A stretch of DNA of 13,065 nt from Deltaproteobacteria bacterium (GCA_019307805.1 JAFDIX010000057.1:1-13065); one strand, 5' to 3'; shown: positions 1 through 8,266, counted from the first letter of the stretch. Notes: generated from the letters alone by a model not told the origin. A program made the numbers and translations.

Positions 1-200
1 CTGCCCCGACTTTTTCATCAGGCCCTGTAATCGTATACGGCAATACGGATCCAATTGTCTTGATCTGCAAGCCGATAGTTACTTAGACGTCTGTCTTCGT
101 GGGCCGTATTCAGGTCAAACCTTTCCCCCCCCCAAGACTTCCCTCGTTGAGCACCTCGGTCCGGCCACGAGGATTTTCCGCAGTCCCTGTAACAGCAGCC
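1..200. other. Left-edge stretch with no assignable gene
   Basis: This lies downstream of the Fe-S protein stop codon. It holds a run of nine C (125-133), a short stem CCTCG/CGAGG near 147-170 with no useful T-run in the minus direction, and a tandem ATACGG pair near 35-50. A minus-strand frame is open from a TAA at 83-85 to the window edge, with a TTG at 68-70 but no ribosome binding site. It may be the start of another gene, but nothing supports a call. Confidence 0.3.
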
Positions 201-1274
201 TCAGCCCTTTTTCATTGGTTCAAGGGCGCCTTTGTGCCTGGCCATGTCCATCATAAGTTCAGCACCTTTATCATAGGGGATAACGGCATTCTCCCTTTGG
301 ATCATGGAAATGGAATCTTCCGGACACACTGAGGTGCAAAGCCCGCAGCCCATACAGTCCTCCAGAGACACAGAGGCTGTATTTTCATCGTTAATTTCAA
401 TGGCCTTGAATCCGCATATGGCGGCACACGCTTCACACCCTGTGCAGGCGTCTTCGTCCACAACGGCCCTGAATCTGGAAGAAGCCAGGCTTTTGCGGCC
501 CAGTTCAGTGACCCCCCGCAACATAAAACAGCAGCATGAGCAACAGTTGCAGATATAGGGCACCGGAGTCTTAGTGTTGGGGGTCGTATGTACCAGGCCG
601 GCTTCTTCGGAACGTTTCAGAGCGTCAATGGCCTCTTCTACACCGATGGGCCTGGCCAGGTTTCGGTCGGTGAGAAAATCCGCCCAATTATCCAGAAGGA
701 TACAGACATCCAGAGGGGCGTCGCACTTACGGACTGAAAATCGGCACTGACACTGGCCAAGTGCGATTTTTTCGGCCTTTTTGACGATTTCAGCCGCCTC
801 TTCATAAGGAAAGATCTCCATGCCGTAAGCCACCTTCTTCTTAATGGGGACCACACGACTCATGGGAACCGCCGTGGCGTGCATGGCATCCCCGAGGGCG
901 CCGGTGAAATACTCGTCCCAGAGTTGTCCAAGTTTTCGGTTCCTGGGCGTATCTTCACCCTTAACCAAAGAAAACTCAAAAAACCCGGGCATCGGCGGCA
1001 TGAGGGCATACCGCACCTGCCCTTTTGCCTTGTCACAATAGATAATGCCTTTGTTGGCCATGTTCTCCAAAAGGAAAAGGGCCCGTTCAGGAAGCATCTC
1101 CCCCCTTTCGGCGATATCGGCAACCTCCAAGGCCTTCAGGCTCATTCTTGAAGCGAGCCGGGCCTCAACCGGCGTAAAAAGCTCTTTGAGGATGGTAAGA
1201 ATGGCGGGGTGCCGGGGCGCGCCCATAGGGTGTTTGGCGATTTTGATGAGCAGTTCCTCGTAGATGTCATTCAT
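201..1274 (-). CDS. Cysteine-rich multi-cluster 4Fe-4S ferredoxin-domain protein
   Basis: Likely a cytoplasmic electron carrier or Fe-S subunit; the redox partner is unknown. The preferred start is the ATG at 1274 (357 aa), because AAAGG lies about 6 bases upstream. An ATG at 1310 in the same frame would add 12 residues but has no ribosome binding site. In the 357-aa form the N-terminal third (to about residue 90) is helical and resembles a winged-helix fold. A C-x-C-x6-C-x6-C group follows (C175, C177, C184, C191), then a dense cluster C242-N-C-C-S-C-C-C249. The C-terminal part is a two-cluster ferredoxin domain: C277-x2-C-x2-C-x3-C287 (followed by Gly instead of the usual Pro) and a canonical C307-x2-C-x2-C-x3-C317-P. 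There is no signal peptide. It is the last gene of the cluster, 116 bp after livK. The ferredoxin domain is certain. A role in passing electrons from the acyl-CoA pathway is inferred from position only. Confidence 0.85.
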   Translation of the reverse strand: MNDIYEELLIKIAKHPMGAPRHPAILTILKELFTPVEARLASRMSLKALEVADIAERGEMLPERALFLLENMANKGIIYCDKAKGQVRYALMPPMPGFFEFSLVKGEDTPRNRKLGQLWDEYFTGALGDAMHATAVPMSRVVPIKKKVAYGMEIFPYEEAAEIVKKAEKIALGQCQCRFSVRKCDAPLDVCILLDNWADFLTDRNLARPIGVEEAIDALKRSEEAGLVHTTPNTKTPVPYICNCCSCCCFMLRGVTELGRKSLASSRFRAVVDEDACTGCEACAAICGFKAIEINDENTASVSLEDCMGCGLCTSVCPEDSISMIQRENAVIPYDKGAELMMDMARHKGALEPMKKG

Positions 1275-1340
1275 CGCTGACCTTTCCTGCCTCCATTTCA
1301 GTCGGGACATTCAGCAAGAACTTGGCGAGACGGTTTGGTA

Positions 1341-1369
1341 GGATGCTCCGGCGTTTGCCTGGAACATCC
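1341..1369 (-). other. Intergenic hairpin between livK and the Fe-S protein gene
   Basis: Read on the minus strand, GGATGTTCC and GGAGCATCC pair over 9 positions with one G-U. The stem continues with GGC/GCC around an AAAC loop, with one bulged A. The hairpin begins 21 bases after the livK stop codon. No T-run follows, so it does not look like a standard intrinsic terminator. It could protect the 3' end of the livK message or attenuate read-through into the Fe-S gene, as intercistronic hairpins after binding-protein genes often do. That role is inferred. Confidence 0.5.
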
Positions 1370-1390
1370 CACCATTCAGTTTTCGCTGCA

Positions 1391-2599
1391 TCACCTGACG
1401 CTGGGGGTCCTATAATCAGTCACCGGAATCCACAACTTCTTAACCAGATCGGTCTTGAAAATCCTCCCCTGGCATTTGGGCGAATGCATGTCAGGGGCAA
1501 AGGAGATCACCCCCGCAAGACCCTGGGTGTCAAAATCCCGGATGTTTTCCATGGCCTTGACCCACCCTTCACGGGTCAAGTCCCTTCCCGCGCCTTTGAG
1601 GGCCTGGGCAAAGATCATACTGTTCACATAGCCGAGGATGTGATAGTGCATGAGCATATCGATGTCAGGGCGGTATTTCTTGTACACCGCCTTCAGTTGC
1701 TTCATTCCAGGGGATTCTTCCCAGAAACGCGCAATGTAGTTCACCGTGTGCAAGTTCCTTGCCTTATCGCCCAACAGCTCTATTATCTTCTCATAACAAA
1801 CTGCCGCGGTGGAAAAGCAAACCGGATACCATCCCAGTTTGTCTGTCTCCTTTAAAAAAGCGGTTGTTTCCCGGGTGACGGTTGCCATCATCAGGATATC
1901 GGGATTGGCCCTTTTCAGATTCAGGGCCTGAGAACTGAAATCCACCGCCCCCCGCTTGTATGCTTCTTTAGCCACAATCTTCAGGCCATATGCCTTGGCG
2001 GCCAGTTCGATCCCCCTTATGTTTTCTTTACCATACGCGTCGTCCTGGTAGATGATCCCTATAGTGGCATTTTTCAACTTCAGATCCTTTACGGCATAAT
2101 CAATGGCCAGGATCATCTGTTCGCCGTATGGCATCCCAAAGGTGAACAGCATGGGCATTTCTTTCATGAGGCCCGGGAAGGAAGGGATGATCCCGGAAAG
2201 GGCAGGAATTTTTTCCTTGTCCAGCAAAGGCATCAGCTGGAGCGTCTGGGGCGTTCCGGAGGTCGTCAGAAATGCAAAGATCTTATCGCGTGCTATAAGT
2301 TTTTTGGCTGCGGCAACCGCCCGAGTCGGGTTATATCCGTCATCCTCCAAAAGGCACTCCACCTTTCTTCCATGGACCCCGCCCTGATCGTTGAGCCATT
2401 TCCAATAGATGTTCAAGCCATCCGCCGCGGCCGTGCCCAGTTTGGCAATGGGCCCCGTAATGAGCATGGGGCCTCCGATTTTGATGGTTTTGTCTGTAAC
2501 GCCTGTGACTTTATCCCCAGCAGCAGTGCCGGGCGCCCAGGCCATAAAGATTACTGCAGCCAGTGCCACACCAAATAAACAAACCCGTGTCTTTTTCAT
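1391..2599 (-). CDS. livK: ABC transporter periplasmic substrate-binding protein, LivK/branched-chain amino acid type
   Basis: Captures the transported ligand in the periplasm and delivers it to the LivHM permease. The 402-aa protein starts at ATG 2599 with a strong AAGGAG about 7 bases upstream. Residues 1-27 form a signal peptide: basic MKKTR, a hydrophobic core, then a likely cleavage after GTAA. There is no lipobox cysteine at the cleavage site. The mature protein has the type 1 periplasmic-binding fold pattern (IKIGGPMLITGPIAKLG near residues 40-56, then WLNDQGGVHGRKVECLLEDDGYNP). It follows livM by 294 bp, and that gap holds a 111-bp repeat and a dyad, so it may have its own promoter. 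The family binds branched-chain amino acids, amides, aromatic acids and other small carboxylates. The neighbouring acyl-CoA genes favour an organic acid over leucine. The name livK marks the family, not a proven ligand. Confidence 0.92.
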   Translation of the reverse strand: MKKTRVCLFGVALAAVIFMAWAPGTAAGDKVTGVTDKTIKIGGPMLITGPIAKLGTAAADGLNIYWKWLNDQGGVHGRKVECLLEDDGYNPTRAVAAAKKLIARDKIFAFLTTSGTPQTLQLMPLLDKEKIPALSGIIPSFPGLMKEMPMLFTFGMPYGEQMILAIDYAVKDLKLKNATIGIIYQDDAYGKENIRGIELAAKAYGLKIVAKEAYKRGAVDFSSQALNLKRANPDILMMATVTRETTAFLKETDKLGWYPVCFSTAAVCYEKIIELLGDKARNLHTVNYIARFWEESPGMKQLKAVYKKYRPDIDMLMHYHILGYVNSMIFAQALKGAGRDLTREGWVKAMENIRDFDTQGLAGVISFAPDMHSPKCQGRIFKTDLVKKLWIPVTDYRTPSVR

Positions 2600-2662
2600 G
2601 TCTTTCTCCTTTTGGTTTCAGATGAGGGTCATTTCCAACCCGATCGCCTTCCGGTTTAGTTT

Positions 2663-2773
2663 TATATATAACGACCTAAATCCTTGCGCATACATACACA
2701 GCGGTTTACAGAATACAGTTTTTCAAAATAGCTCTATCGCCGGCGATCTTAACAAGCGATTCGCAATTTGTTG
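2663..2773 (+). repeat. 111-bp dispersed repeat, copy 1
   Basis: This stretch matches the reverse complement of 10309-10419 without gaps at 105 of 111 positions (five transitions, one transversion). It is non-coding and lies in the livM-livK gap, ending 63 bp before the livK start. The TATATATA end points towards livK. A perfect 12-bp palindrome, ATCGCCGGCGAT, lies at 2736-2747; in copy 2 only the outer ATCG/CGAT arms remain. Its flanks (GTTT on the left, CCCTG on the right) show no target-site duplication, unlike copy 2. It is probably an older insertion or one that later rearranged. Confidence 0.9.
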
Positions 2774-2787
2774 CCCTGAAATCCATA

Positions 2788-2801
2788 GAACAAACTTGTT
2801 C
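2788..2801. promoter_or_regulatory. 14-bp dyad, possible operator
   Basis: GAACAA and TTGTTC form 6-bp perfect arms around a 2-bp centre, between the livM stop and the repeat upstream of livK. Short dyads of this size are typical of dimeric repressor sites. The stem with a 2-base spacer is too tight to be a good RNA hairpin. No second copy was seen in the window and no regulator gene is present, so the assignment is weak. Confidence 0.25.
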
Positions 2802-2893
2802 ACCCCCTTTCAGATCAATAGCCCTTTATTCAGGCAACAGGTTTTTTCGGTTGGGTTTCTTGTAAGCGAAGGTCGTCTCCAGCCAAACAAGCT

Positions 2894-3937
2894 CTAATAT
2901 GTAAACGGCCAGTTGTGCCAATAGGCCTTTATGGTTTTCCACCGTCCGTACAGCCCATCCGGCTCGAACACGAGAAAGAGGACGATGATCAGACCGTTTA
3001 CAACGGTCGTCAGGGCGGCGAACCGGGTAGTAAAAAGTGGATAGGTGTCTCGAACCACATCGGTGGCGAGGCGAATTCCTTCGGGAAGCAGGGTCATGAA
3101 TATGGCCCCGTAGATGGAGCCCAGGATACTTCCCAATCCCCGAACGATAATCATGGCCAGATACTCTATGGACAGATGCAGGGTGAAATGCTCGAACGTA
3201 ATGAATTGCATATAGGAAGCAAACAAGGCGCCGGCAACCCCGGCATAGAAAGAACTGATGCTGAAGGCCATGATTTTGTATCTGGCCAGCTCAATGCCCA
3301 TGACCTGGGCGGAGACGTCATGGTCCCGAATGGCCACCAAGGCGCGGCCGATCCTCGTTCGGAACAGGTTGCGGGCGAAGGCCGTCATCAGGGCCACCAG
3401 GACCATCAGCAAATAGAAAAACCGCAGGTCCGTATCCAGTTCAATTCCCATCACGTTGGCCGGCGGCAACGCAACCCCGTCGGACCCACCGGTCACTGTC
3501 TCCCACCTGACAATCACGTGCTCTACAATGAAACCGAAGGCAAAGGTTGTTACCGCTATATAGAGGCCCTTCAGGCGAAGGGATGGGATGGCGACAATCA
3601 AACCGGCGAGGGCTGCCACCAATCCGCCCACGGGGATGCTCACGAGAAAAGGCATGTTGAGCCGGGTGATGCATAGGGCCGACGTGTAGGCCCCGATGGC
3701 TAAGAAACCGGCATGCCCCAGAGAAATCAGCCCGGTATTGCCCACCAGGATATTGAGCCCCAATGCCCCGATAATCGCGATGCCGCAGAGATTTGCCAGA
3801 TAGATCACATAGCGGTCGAACATGTGGGGAAAGAGGACGAGAAAGACGAAAAAGATCAGAATACAGAATTTCACAAAGGTGGTCTGATAGAGCTTGATTT
3901 CATCCCTGTAGGATACCTTATATGTTGCATTCAACAT
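2894..3937 (-). CDS. livM: ABC transporter permease, LivM family
   Basis: One of the two inner-membrane permease subunits that form the translocation path with LivH. The 347-aa protein has a 20-residue cytoplasmic leader followed by roughly eight to ten hydrophobic segments. Family hallmarks are LGLNILVGNTGLISLGHAGF (about residues 59-78) and the cytoplasmic coupling loop RIGRALVAIRDHDVSAQVMGI (about 194-214), which contacts the ATPases. The tail FEPDGLYGRWKTIK is typical of LivM. The ATG at 3937 follows the livH TAA by two bases and has no clear ribosome binding site of its own, so translation is probably coupled to livH. After its stop there is a 294-bp gap before livK. Family assignment is firm; the ligand is unknown. 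Confidence 0.95.
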   Translation of the reverse strand: MLNATYKVSYRDEIKLYQTTFVKFCILIFFVFLVLFPHMFDRYVIYLANLCGIAIIGALGLNILVGNTGLISLGHAGFLAIGAYTSALCITRLNMPFLVSIPVGGLVAALAGLIVAIPSLRLKGLYIAVTTFAFGFIVEHVIVRWETVTGGSDGVALPPANVMGIELDTDLRFFYLLMVLVALMTAFARNLFRTRIGRALVAIRDHDVSAQVMGIELARYKIMAFSISSFYAGVAGALFASYMQFITFEHFTLHLSIEYLAMIIVRGLGSILGSIYGAIFMTLLPEGIRLATDVVRDTYPLFTTRFAALTTVVNGLIIVLFLVFEPDGLYGRWKTIKAYWHNWPFTY

Positions 3938-3939
3938 GC

Positions 3940-4824
3940 TTACACCCGAGTGATTTTCTCTTTTCCGAAAAGCCCGTAAGGCTTAACCATGAGAATGGCG
4001 ATCAGGATAATGAATGATGTTATCTCCTTGATGCCGCCCCCCACCAGTTGATCCAGATAACCGCCGGCCAATGTTTCACAGACGCCGATGATAATACCGC
4101 CGACTATGGCCCCCGGGATACTGTCCAACCCACCCAGAATGGCCGCGGGAAATGCCTTGAGACCGATATGGCTCATGTCGGGGGCCAGGAAGAGGACATT
4201 GGCGTAGCAGATCCCACCCACAGCGGCAATACACGCAGCAATGGCCCAGGACAGGGAAAAGATCCGTTTCACATTGATGCCCATGAGCAGGGCTGTATCC
4301 TGATGATTGGCCGTCCCCCGCATGGCAAGCCCCAGCTTGGAGCGCCGAAAAAAGACATAGAACCCGATGACCAAAAGAAAGGTCGCGGCAAACACCCATA
4401 TGTCCGTGGGCTTTAACGATACTCCCGGGAACCGCAGCGTCTTGTCGGAAAAGAGTTTTGGGAAATTAAAGATATCATCCCCCCAGATGAGGGAGACGCT
4501 TCCCTGCAGGATAACGGCAAGTCCAACCGTGACCATGATGACGGAGAAGATTGGTTTTCCCAGGAGCGGCCTCAAGATCAGGAATTCTATGGCCATGCCG
4601 AATGCGAAGCAAAAACAGAGCGTCAAAAAGAAAGAAAGCCAGTATCCCGTCCCCAAATGGACAATCAGGGTGTAACAGATATAGGCCCCAACCATCATGA
4701 TTTCACCCTGTGCGAAATTGAAGACATCCGTGGCCTTGTAAATGAGCACAAAACCGAGGGCAACAATGGCGTAAATGGAACCCAGAGCCACACCGTTCAG
4801 CAGAATCTGAAGCAGATCAGTCAC
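3940..4824 (-). CDS. livH: ABC transporter permease, LivH family
   Basis: Second inner-membrane permease subunit, partner of LivM. The 294-aa protein matches the usual LivH length. The N-terminal region ILLNGVALGSIYAIVALGFVLIYKATDVFNFAQGE (about residues 7-41) is the family signature. The loop RRSKLGLAMRGTANHQDTALLMGINVKRIF (about 160-189) is the ATPase-coupling loop, and the C-terminus has the usual KPYGLFGKEKITRV. The start codon is GTG at 4824. It overlaps the stop of the acyl-CoA synthetase gene as GTGA, with AGGGGAG just upstream. This 4-base overlap means LivH is made by translational coupling to the synthetase, so uptake and CoA activation are tied at the translation level. livM begins two bases after its stop. 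Confidence 0.95.
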   Translation of the reverse strand: MTDLLQILLNGVALGSIYAIVALGFVLIYKATDVFNFAQGEIMMVGAYICYTLIVHLGTGYWLSFFLTLCFCFAFGMAIEFLILRPLLGKPIFSVIMVTVGLAVILQGSVSLIWGDDIFNFPKLFSDKTLRFPGVSLKPTDIWVFAATFLLVIGFYVFFRRSKLGLAMRGTANHQDTALLMGINVKRIFSLSWAIAACIAAVGGICYANVLFLAPDMSHIGLKAFPAAILGGLDSIPGAIVGGIIIGVCETLAGGYLDQLVGGGIKEITSFIILIAILMVKPYGLFGKEKITRV

Positions 4825-6632
4825 GATCTCCCCTTTCCGTAGATGCTCTCAATTAGATCCCGGTATTTTTCTTCGATGGCCTTGCGACGGACCTTCATGG
4901 TCGCGGTCAGTTCCTCATCGTCGTGGTCCAACTCTTTTTCAAGCAAGACAAATTTCCTGATATGTTCAACCGAGGCAAATTTTCCGTTGGACACATCCAC
5001 CTCCTTCTGAATCAATTCGTAGACCCTCCTGTCCCGGGCCAGGCTTTTGAAGGTTGTAAAAGGGATTTTGTTTTTCTGGGCCCATTTGGAAACATTCTCA
5101 AACTCTATTTGAATCAAGGCGGACAGGAATTTCCGTCCGTCTCCGATGACGATGGCCTCATTGATATAGGGGCTGAATTTCAAGGAGTTCTCCTGCTCCG
5201 AGGGGGCAATGTTCTTGCCGCCTGCCGTAACCAGGATATCTTTTTTCCTATCGGTGATGACCAGATGCCCATCCTCGTCCAGTCGTCCCACGTCGCCAGA
5301 ACAGAGCCAACCTTCGGAAAAGACCGCGGCGGTTCCCTTCGGGTCTTTAAAATACCCCTCAAAAATGCCGGGGCCTTTTTCCAGGATCTCCCCGTCCTCT
5401 GCGATCTTCAACTCCACACCCGGGACCGGTTTGCCCACCGTCCCGATTTTCACGTCATCGAAATGGTGAATACAGCAGATACCTGAAATTTCCGTTTGGC
5501 CGTAACCCTCACGAATATTTATGCGCATGGCATGGAAAAACTTTAGCAGGTCGGGAGAAACCGGGGCAGCCCCGGAGATCGTAATCCTGGCTCGTGAGAG
5601 GCCCAGGAAATGGCGTAAGCTTCGGTAAAGGCTGAAGTAGGCGACCCAATAAAGGAGCTCCCGGGGCAAGCCCACCCGTTCTTTGGCAAGCCTTTTTTCA
5701 GTAATCATGACGCCCACCGGCATAAAGACTTTGTATACCAATCGTTTCAGGAAAGTAGCGTCCTGGATCTTTATCACGATGGACGACTGCATCTTCTCCC
5801 AGATACGGGGAACACCCATGAAAAGAGTGGGTCCGATTTCCCGCAAGGCCTCCTGGACGGTGTTGATACTCTCTGCGAAATTGACAATACACCCTGACTT
5901 GATAGGGATAAGAATCGAAAAAATCCGTTCCGCGGCATGACAGAGGGGAAGATATGAAACAACCGCGTCTTTTTCGGTCATGGGCATGACCTGGAGAACG
6001 GAATCGATCATGGCCATCATGTTTTGCTGGGTCAGTAAGGCTCCTTTCGGTGGCCCGGTGGTCCCGGAGGTGTAGATAATAACCGCAAGATCCGACGGGT
6101 CGGTGCTGTCGATCATTTTCTCAAAGTGTTGAGGGTGCTCTTCATGATAGGCGGCGCCCATCTCTTCCAACTCTTGAAAGCTCATCAGAAGCGGGGATTC
6201 ATAGTGGCGCAGACCCTTCATGTCGATGACGATGATTTTCTCCAGATGGGGAAGGTCCTCTGCTACCTCAAGAACCTTGTCGGCCTGTTCCTGGTCTTCC
6301 ACAATGATAAAGCGGGATTCAGAATGCCCGACCACGTATTTTACTTGTTCGGACGGGTTGGTAGAATAGACCCCCACCGTCAAGGCTCTCACAGACTGGA
6401 TTGCCAGATCGCCGTAGAGCCACTGCTGGTTGTTTTCTGAAAGGATCGAAACCTTATCCCCTTTATCAAGACCTATCTTGACGAGGCCAAGGCTCACGTC
6501 TCGCACATGCTCGTAATATTTCTCCCAGGTGATCTCGTTCCAAACGCCCAGCTCTTTTTCCCTGAGCGCCACACGAGAACCCAGATCTTGAACCTGGGCG
6601 CGGAACAGTTTCGGCAACGTACCTGGTCTCAT
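4821..6632 (-). CDS. AMP-forming acyl-CoA synthetase (long-chain fatty acid-CoA ligase family)
   Basis: Converts a carboxylic acid, ATP and CoA to acyl-CoA, AMP and pyrophosphate via an acyl-adenylate. The chosen start is ATG 6632 (603 aa; MRPGTLPKLF aligns with normal family starts), with GGAGAG about 11 bases upstream. A GTG at 6674 would add 14 residues but lacks a ribosome binding site. Motifs, numbered from 6632: P-loop YTSGTTGPPKG at 187-197; EGYGQTE at 375-381; the hinge region SGDVGRLDEDGHLVITDRKKDI at 445-466; and a C-terminal KVRRK with the likely catalytic lysine near 580. The length and overall pattern fit the FadD15-like long-chain group, but sequence alone does not fix chain length, and branched, alicyclic or aromatic acids are possible. 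It sits between livF and livH, inside the transporter genes, and ends in a GTGA overlap with livH. This strongly suggests it activates the imported acid. Confidence 0.93.
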   Translation of the reverse strand: MRPGTLPKLFRAQVQDLGSRVALREKELGVWNEITWEKYYEHVRDVSLGLVKIGLDKGDKVSILSENNQQWLYGDLAIQSVRALTVGVYSTNPSEQVKYVVGHSESRFIIVEDQEQADKVLEVAEDLPHLEKIIVIDMKGLRHYESPLLMSFQELEEMGAAYHEEHPQHFEKMIDSTDPSDLAVIIYTSGTTGPPKGALLTQQNMMAMIDSVLQVMPMTEKDAVVSYLPLCHAAERIFSILIPIKSGCIVNFAESINTVQEALREIGPTLFMGVPRIWEKMQSSIVIKIQDATFLKRLVYKVFMPVGVMITEKRLAKERVGLPRELLYWVAYFSLYRSLRHFLGLSRARITISGAAPVSPDLLKFFHAMRINIREGYGQTEISGICCIHHFDDVKIGTVGKPVPGVELKIAEDGEILEKGPGIFEGYFKDPKGTAAVFSEGWLCSGDVGRLDEDGHLVITDRKKDILVTAGGKNIAPSEQENSLKFSPYINEAIVIGDGRKFLSALIQIEFENVSKWAQKNKIPFTTFKSLARDRRVYELIQKEVDVSNGKFASVEHIRKFVLLEKELDHDDEELTATMKVRRKAIEEKYRDLIESIYGKGRS

Positions 6633-6687
6633 AATTTTATTCTCTCCAAGCGCACAAGAATTTCTTCCCTTCACTTTGGCGGGTCTT

Positions 6688-7482
6688 TCAGGACAACCAA
6701 CGTTTCCGTCGCTTGTAATGCTTTACGTTCCGATAACTCTTCTTTTTACCCACTTCGGTGAGACCCAGATAAAATTCTTTGATATCCTCGTTTTCCATAA
6801 TTTTTTCCGCGGGGCCGTCGAGTACGATCTTTCCGTTTTCCATGATGTACCCATATTGGGAGAAATTAAGGGCCAGGTTGGCGTTCTGCTCTACAAGCAG
6901 TATGGACACGTCCTCCTCCCTGTTCACCTTTTTCGATATTTCAAAGATTTTGGCAATCACCAGCGGGCCCAATCCCAGAGAGGGTTCATCCATCATCAGG
7001 AGTCTTGGCCGCGACATGAGGCCTCGACCGATGGCAATCATCTGCTGTTCACCTCCGCTCAAATACACAGCCAGGACATCTTTTCTCCCTGCCAGGACAG
7101 GGAAATAGTCGTAGATCCTTTTCAGATCTCCTCTAATATCGGATGAATACTTCCGAGTATAAGCCCCGATCCTGAGGTTTTCGTCCACGGTGAGCTCGTC
7201 AAAGACCTGTCTTCCTTCAGGCACCTGACATACCCCCAGACGGACAATCTGCTCCGGGGAGAGTTCGTTCAAAAGATGCTCGTTGAATTTGATCGTACCG
7301 TCTTCTATCTTCCCCTCTTCTGAGTAGAGAACCTTTGAGATGGCCTTGAGGGTAGTTGTCTTGCCGGCTCCGTTGGATCCCAAGAGTGCCACGATTCCGG
7401 CGTCGGGAACTTCAAGGGAGATGCCCCTCACCACCAGGACCACATCATTGTAGACGACTTCCAGATTATTGATCTTGAGCAT
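6688..7482 (-). CDS. livF: ABC transporter ATP-binding protein, LivF family
   Basis: One of two ATPases energising the LivHM permease. The 264-aa protein has Walker A GSNGAGKT (35-42), ABC signature LSGGEQQ (141-147), Walker B LLMMDEP (161-167) and VEQN (197-200) at the switch position, where LivF proteins normally carry Gln instead of His. It is about 28 residues longer than typical LivF (about 235 aa). The extra part is a strongly basic tail KKKSYRNVKHYKRRKRWLS, a form I associate with LivF proteins next to acyl-CoA synthetase genes. The ATG at 7482 lies one base after the livG TAA, with AAGGGA upstream inside the livG end, so the two are coupled. The acyl-CoA synthetase follows after about 55 bp. 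Confidence 0.95.
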   Translation of the reverse strand: MLKINNLEVVYNDVVLVVRGISLEVPDAGIVALLGSNGAGKTTTLKAISKVLYSEEGKIEDGTIKFNEHLLNELSPEQIVRLGVCQVPEGRQVFDELTVDENLRIGAYTRKYSSDIRGDLKRIYDYFPVLAGRKDVLAVYLSGGEQQMIAIGRGLMSRPRLLMMDEPSLGLGPLVIAKIFEISKKVNREEDVSILLVEQNANLALNFSQYGYIMENGKIVLDGPAEKIMENEDIKEFYLGLTEVGKKKSYRNVKHYKRRKRWLS

Positions 7483-7483
7483 C

Positions 7484-8266
7484 TTACCCGTTCCCTTCGT
7501 CCTCGGTCATTTCTCCCAGATAGGCCTTGATCACCACGGGATCCTCTCTTATTTTTTTCGGCTTGCCTTCGCTGATCTTTTTCCCGAAATCCAGGACGCA
7601 TACTTGATCCGAGATATCCATGACTACGCCCATATCGTGCTCGATCATCAGGATCGTTGTCCCCATCTCTTCCTGGATGTCCAAGATAAAACGGGCCATA
7701 TCTTCGGTTTCTTCCACGTTCATTCCAGCCATCGGTTCGTCCAACAACAACATTTTTGGCTTGGAAACGAGGGCCCTGCCCAATTCAACCCGTTTTTGAA
7801 TGCCATAAGGGAGCAACGACACCACGCTTTTTCGGGTATGCTCAATTTCGAGAAAATCAATGATTTCTTCCGCCCTTTCTCGAATCCTCAACTCTTCTTT
7901 CACCGCCCGGCCGTAGAAGATCCCCGCAGACAGGACGTCGGCCCTCAATTTTGAATGGCATCCCAAAAGGAGGTTCTCCAGAACCGTCATATGTTTGAAC
8001 AAGGCGATGTTCTGGAATGTGCGGGCAATACCCAGTTTGGAGATATCACTGATCCTTTTTTTCAACAGTTCCTGTCCATGGAATTCAATATAGCCGGTGT
8101 CGGGCCTGTAAATCCTGCTGATGCAGTTAAAAATGGTCGTCTTACCCGCGCCATTGGGACCGATGATGGCATAGATTTCACCCTCCTCTACGCTGAAATC
8201 CACATCGGACAATGCCTGCAGGCCGCCGAAATTGATGCTCAGGCCCTTCCCTTCCAGTATCGCCAT
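7484..8266 (-). CDS. livG: ABC transporter ATP-binding protein, LivG family
   Basis: Partner ATPase of LivF. The 260-aa protein has Walker A GPNGAGKT (36-43), Q-loop TFQN (83-86), Walker B MLLLDEP (172-178) and the switch histidine H210 in MIEHDM. The ABC signature is the degenerate LPYGIQK (152-158), a form common in this family in place of LSGGQ. The C-terminal KIREDPVVIKAYLG is typical of LivG. The start is ATG 8266, with AAGGA about 9 bases upstream. It begins 57 bp after the B12-binding subunit gene, which places the transporter genes on the same transcript as the mutase small subunit and oxidoreductase. Confidence 0.95.
   Translation of the reverse strand: MAILEGKGLSINFGGLQALSDVDFSVEEGEIYAIIGPNGAGKTTIFNCISRIYRPDTGYIEFHGQELLKKRISDISKLGIARTFQNIALFKHMTVLENLLLGCHSKLRADVLSAGIFYGRAVKEELRIRERAEEIIDFLEIEHTRKSVVSLLPYGIQKRVELGRALVSKPKMLLLDEPMAGMNVEETEDMARFILDIQEEMGTTILMIEHDMGVVMDISDQVCVLDFGKKISEGKPKKIREDPVVIKAYLGEMTEDEGNG

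Noticed and set aside
1..85. Minus-strand open frame running off the left edge, possibly a new gene start.
   Set aside because: The only possible start is TTG with no ribosome binding site, and an overlapping ATG frame has six codons. Neither can be supported.
125..133. Run of nine C as a possible phase-variable tract.
   Set aside because: It lies outside any supported coding region or promoter, so no effect can be proposed.
2663..2773. Repeat considered as a duplicated promoter or riboswitch serving two operons.
   Set aside because: The copies point in opposite directions relative to the genes they precede, and copy 2 is bounded by a direct repeat. Insertion explains both facts better.
2915..3676. 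Long plus-strand open frame opposite livM (253 aa), and similar ones at 8872-9846 and 11268-11984.
   Set aside because: They are antisense to genes with clear family motifs, their translations are low-complexity and Gly/His/Gln-rich, and none has convincing start signals.
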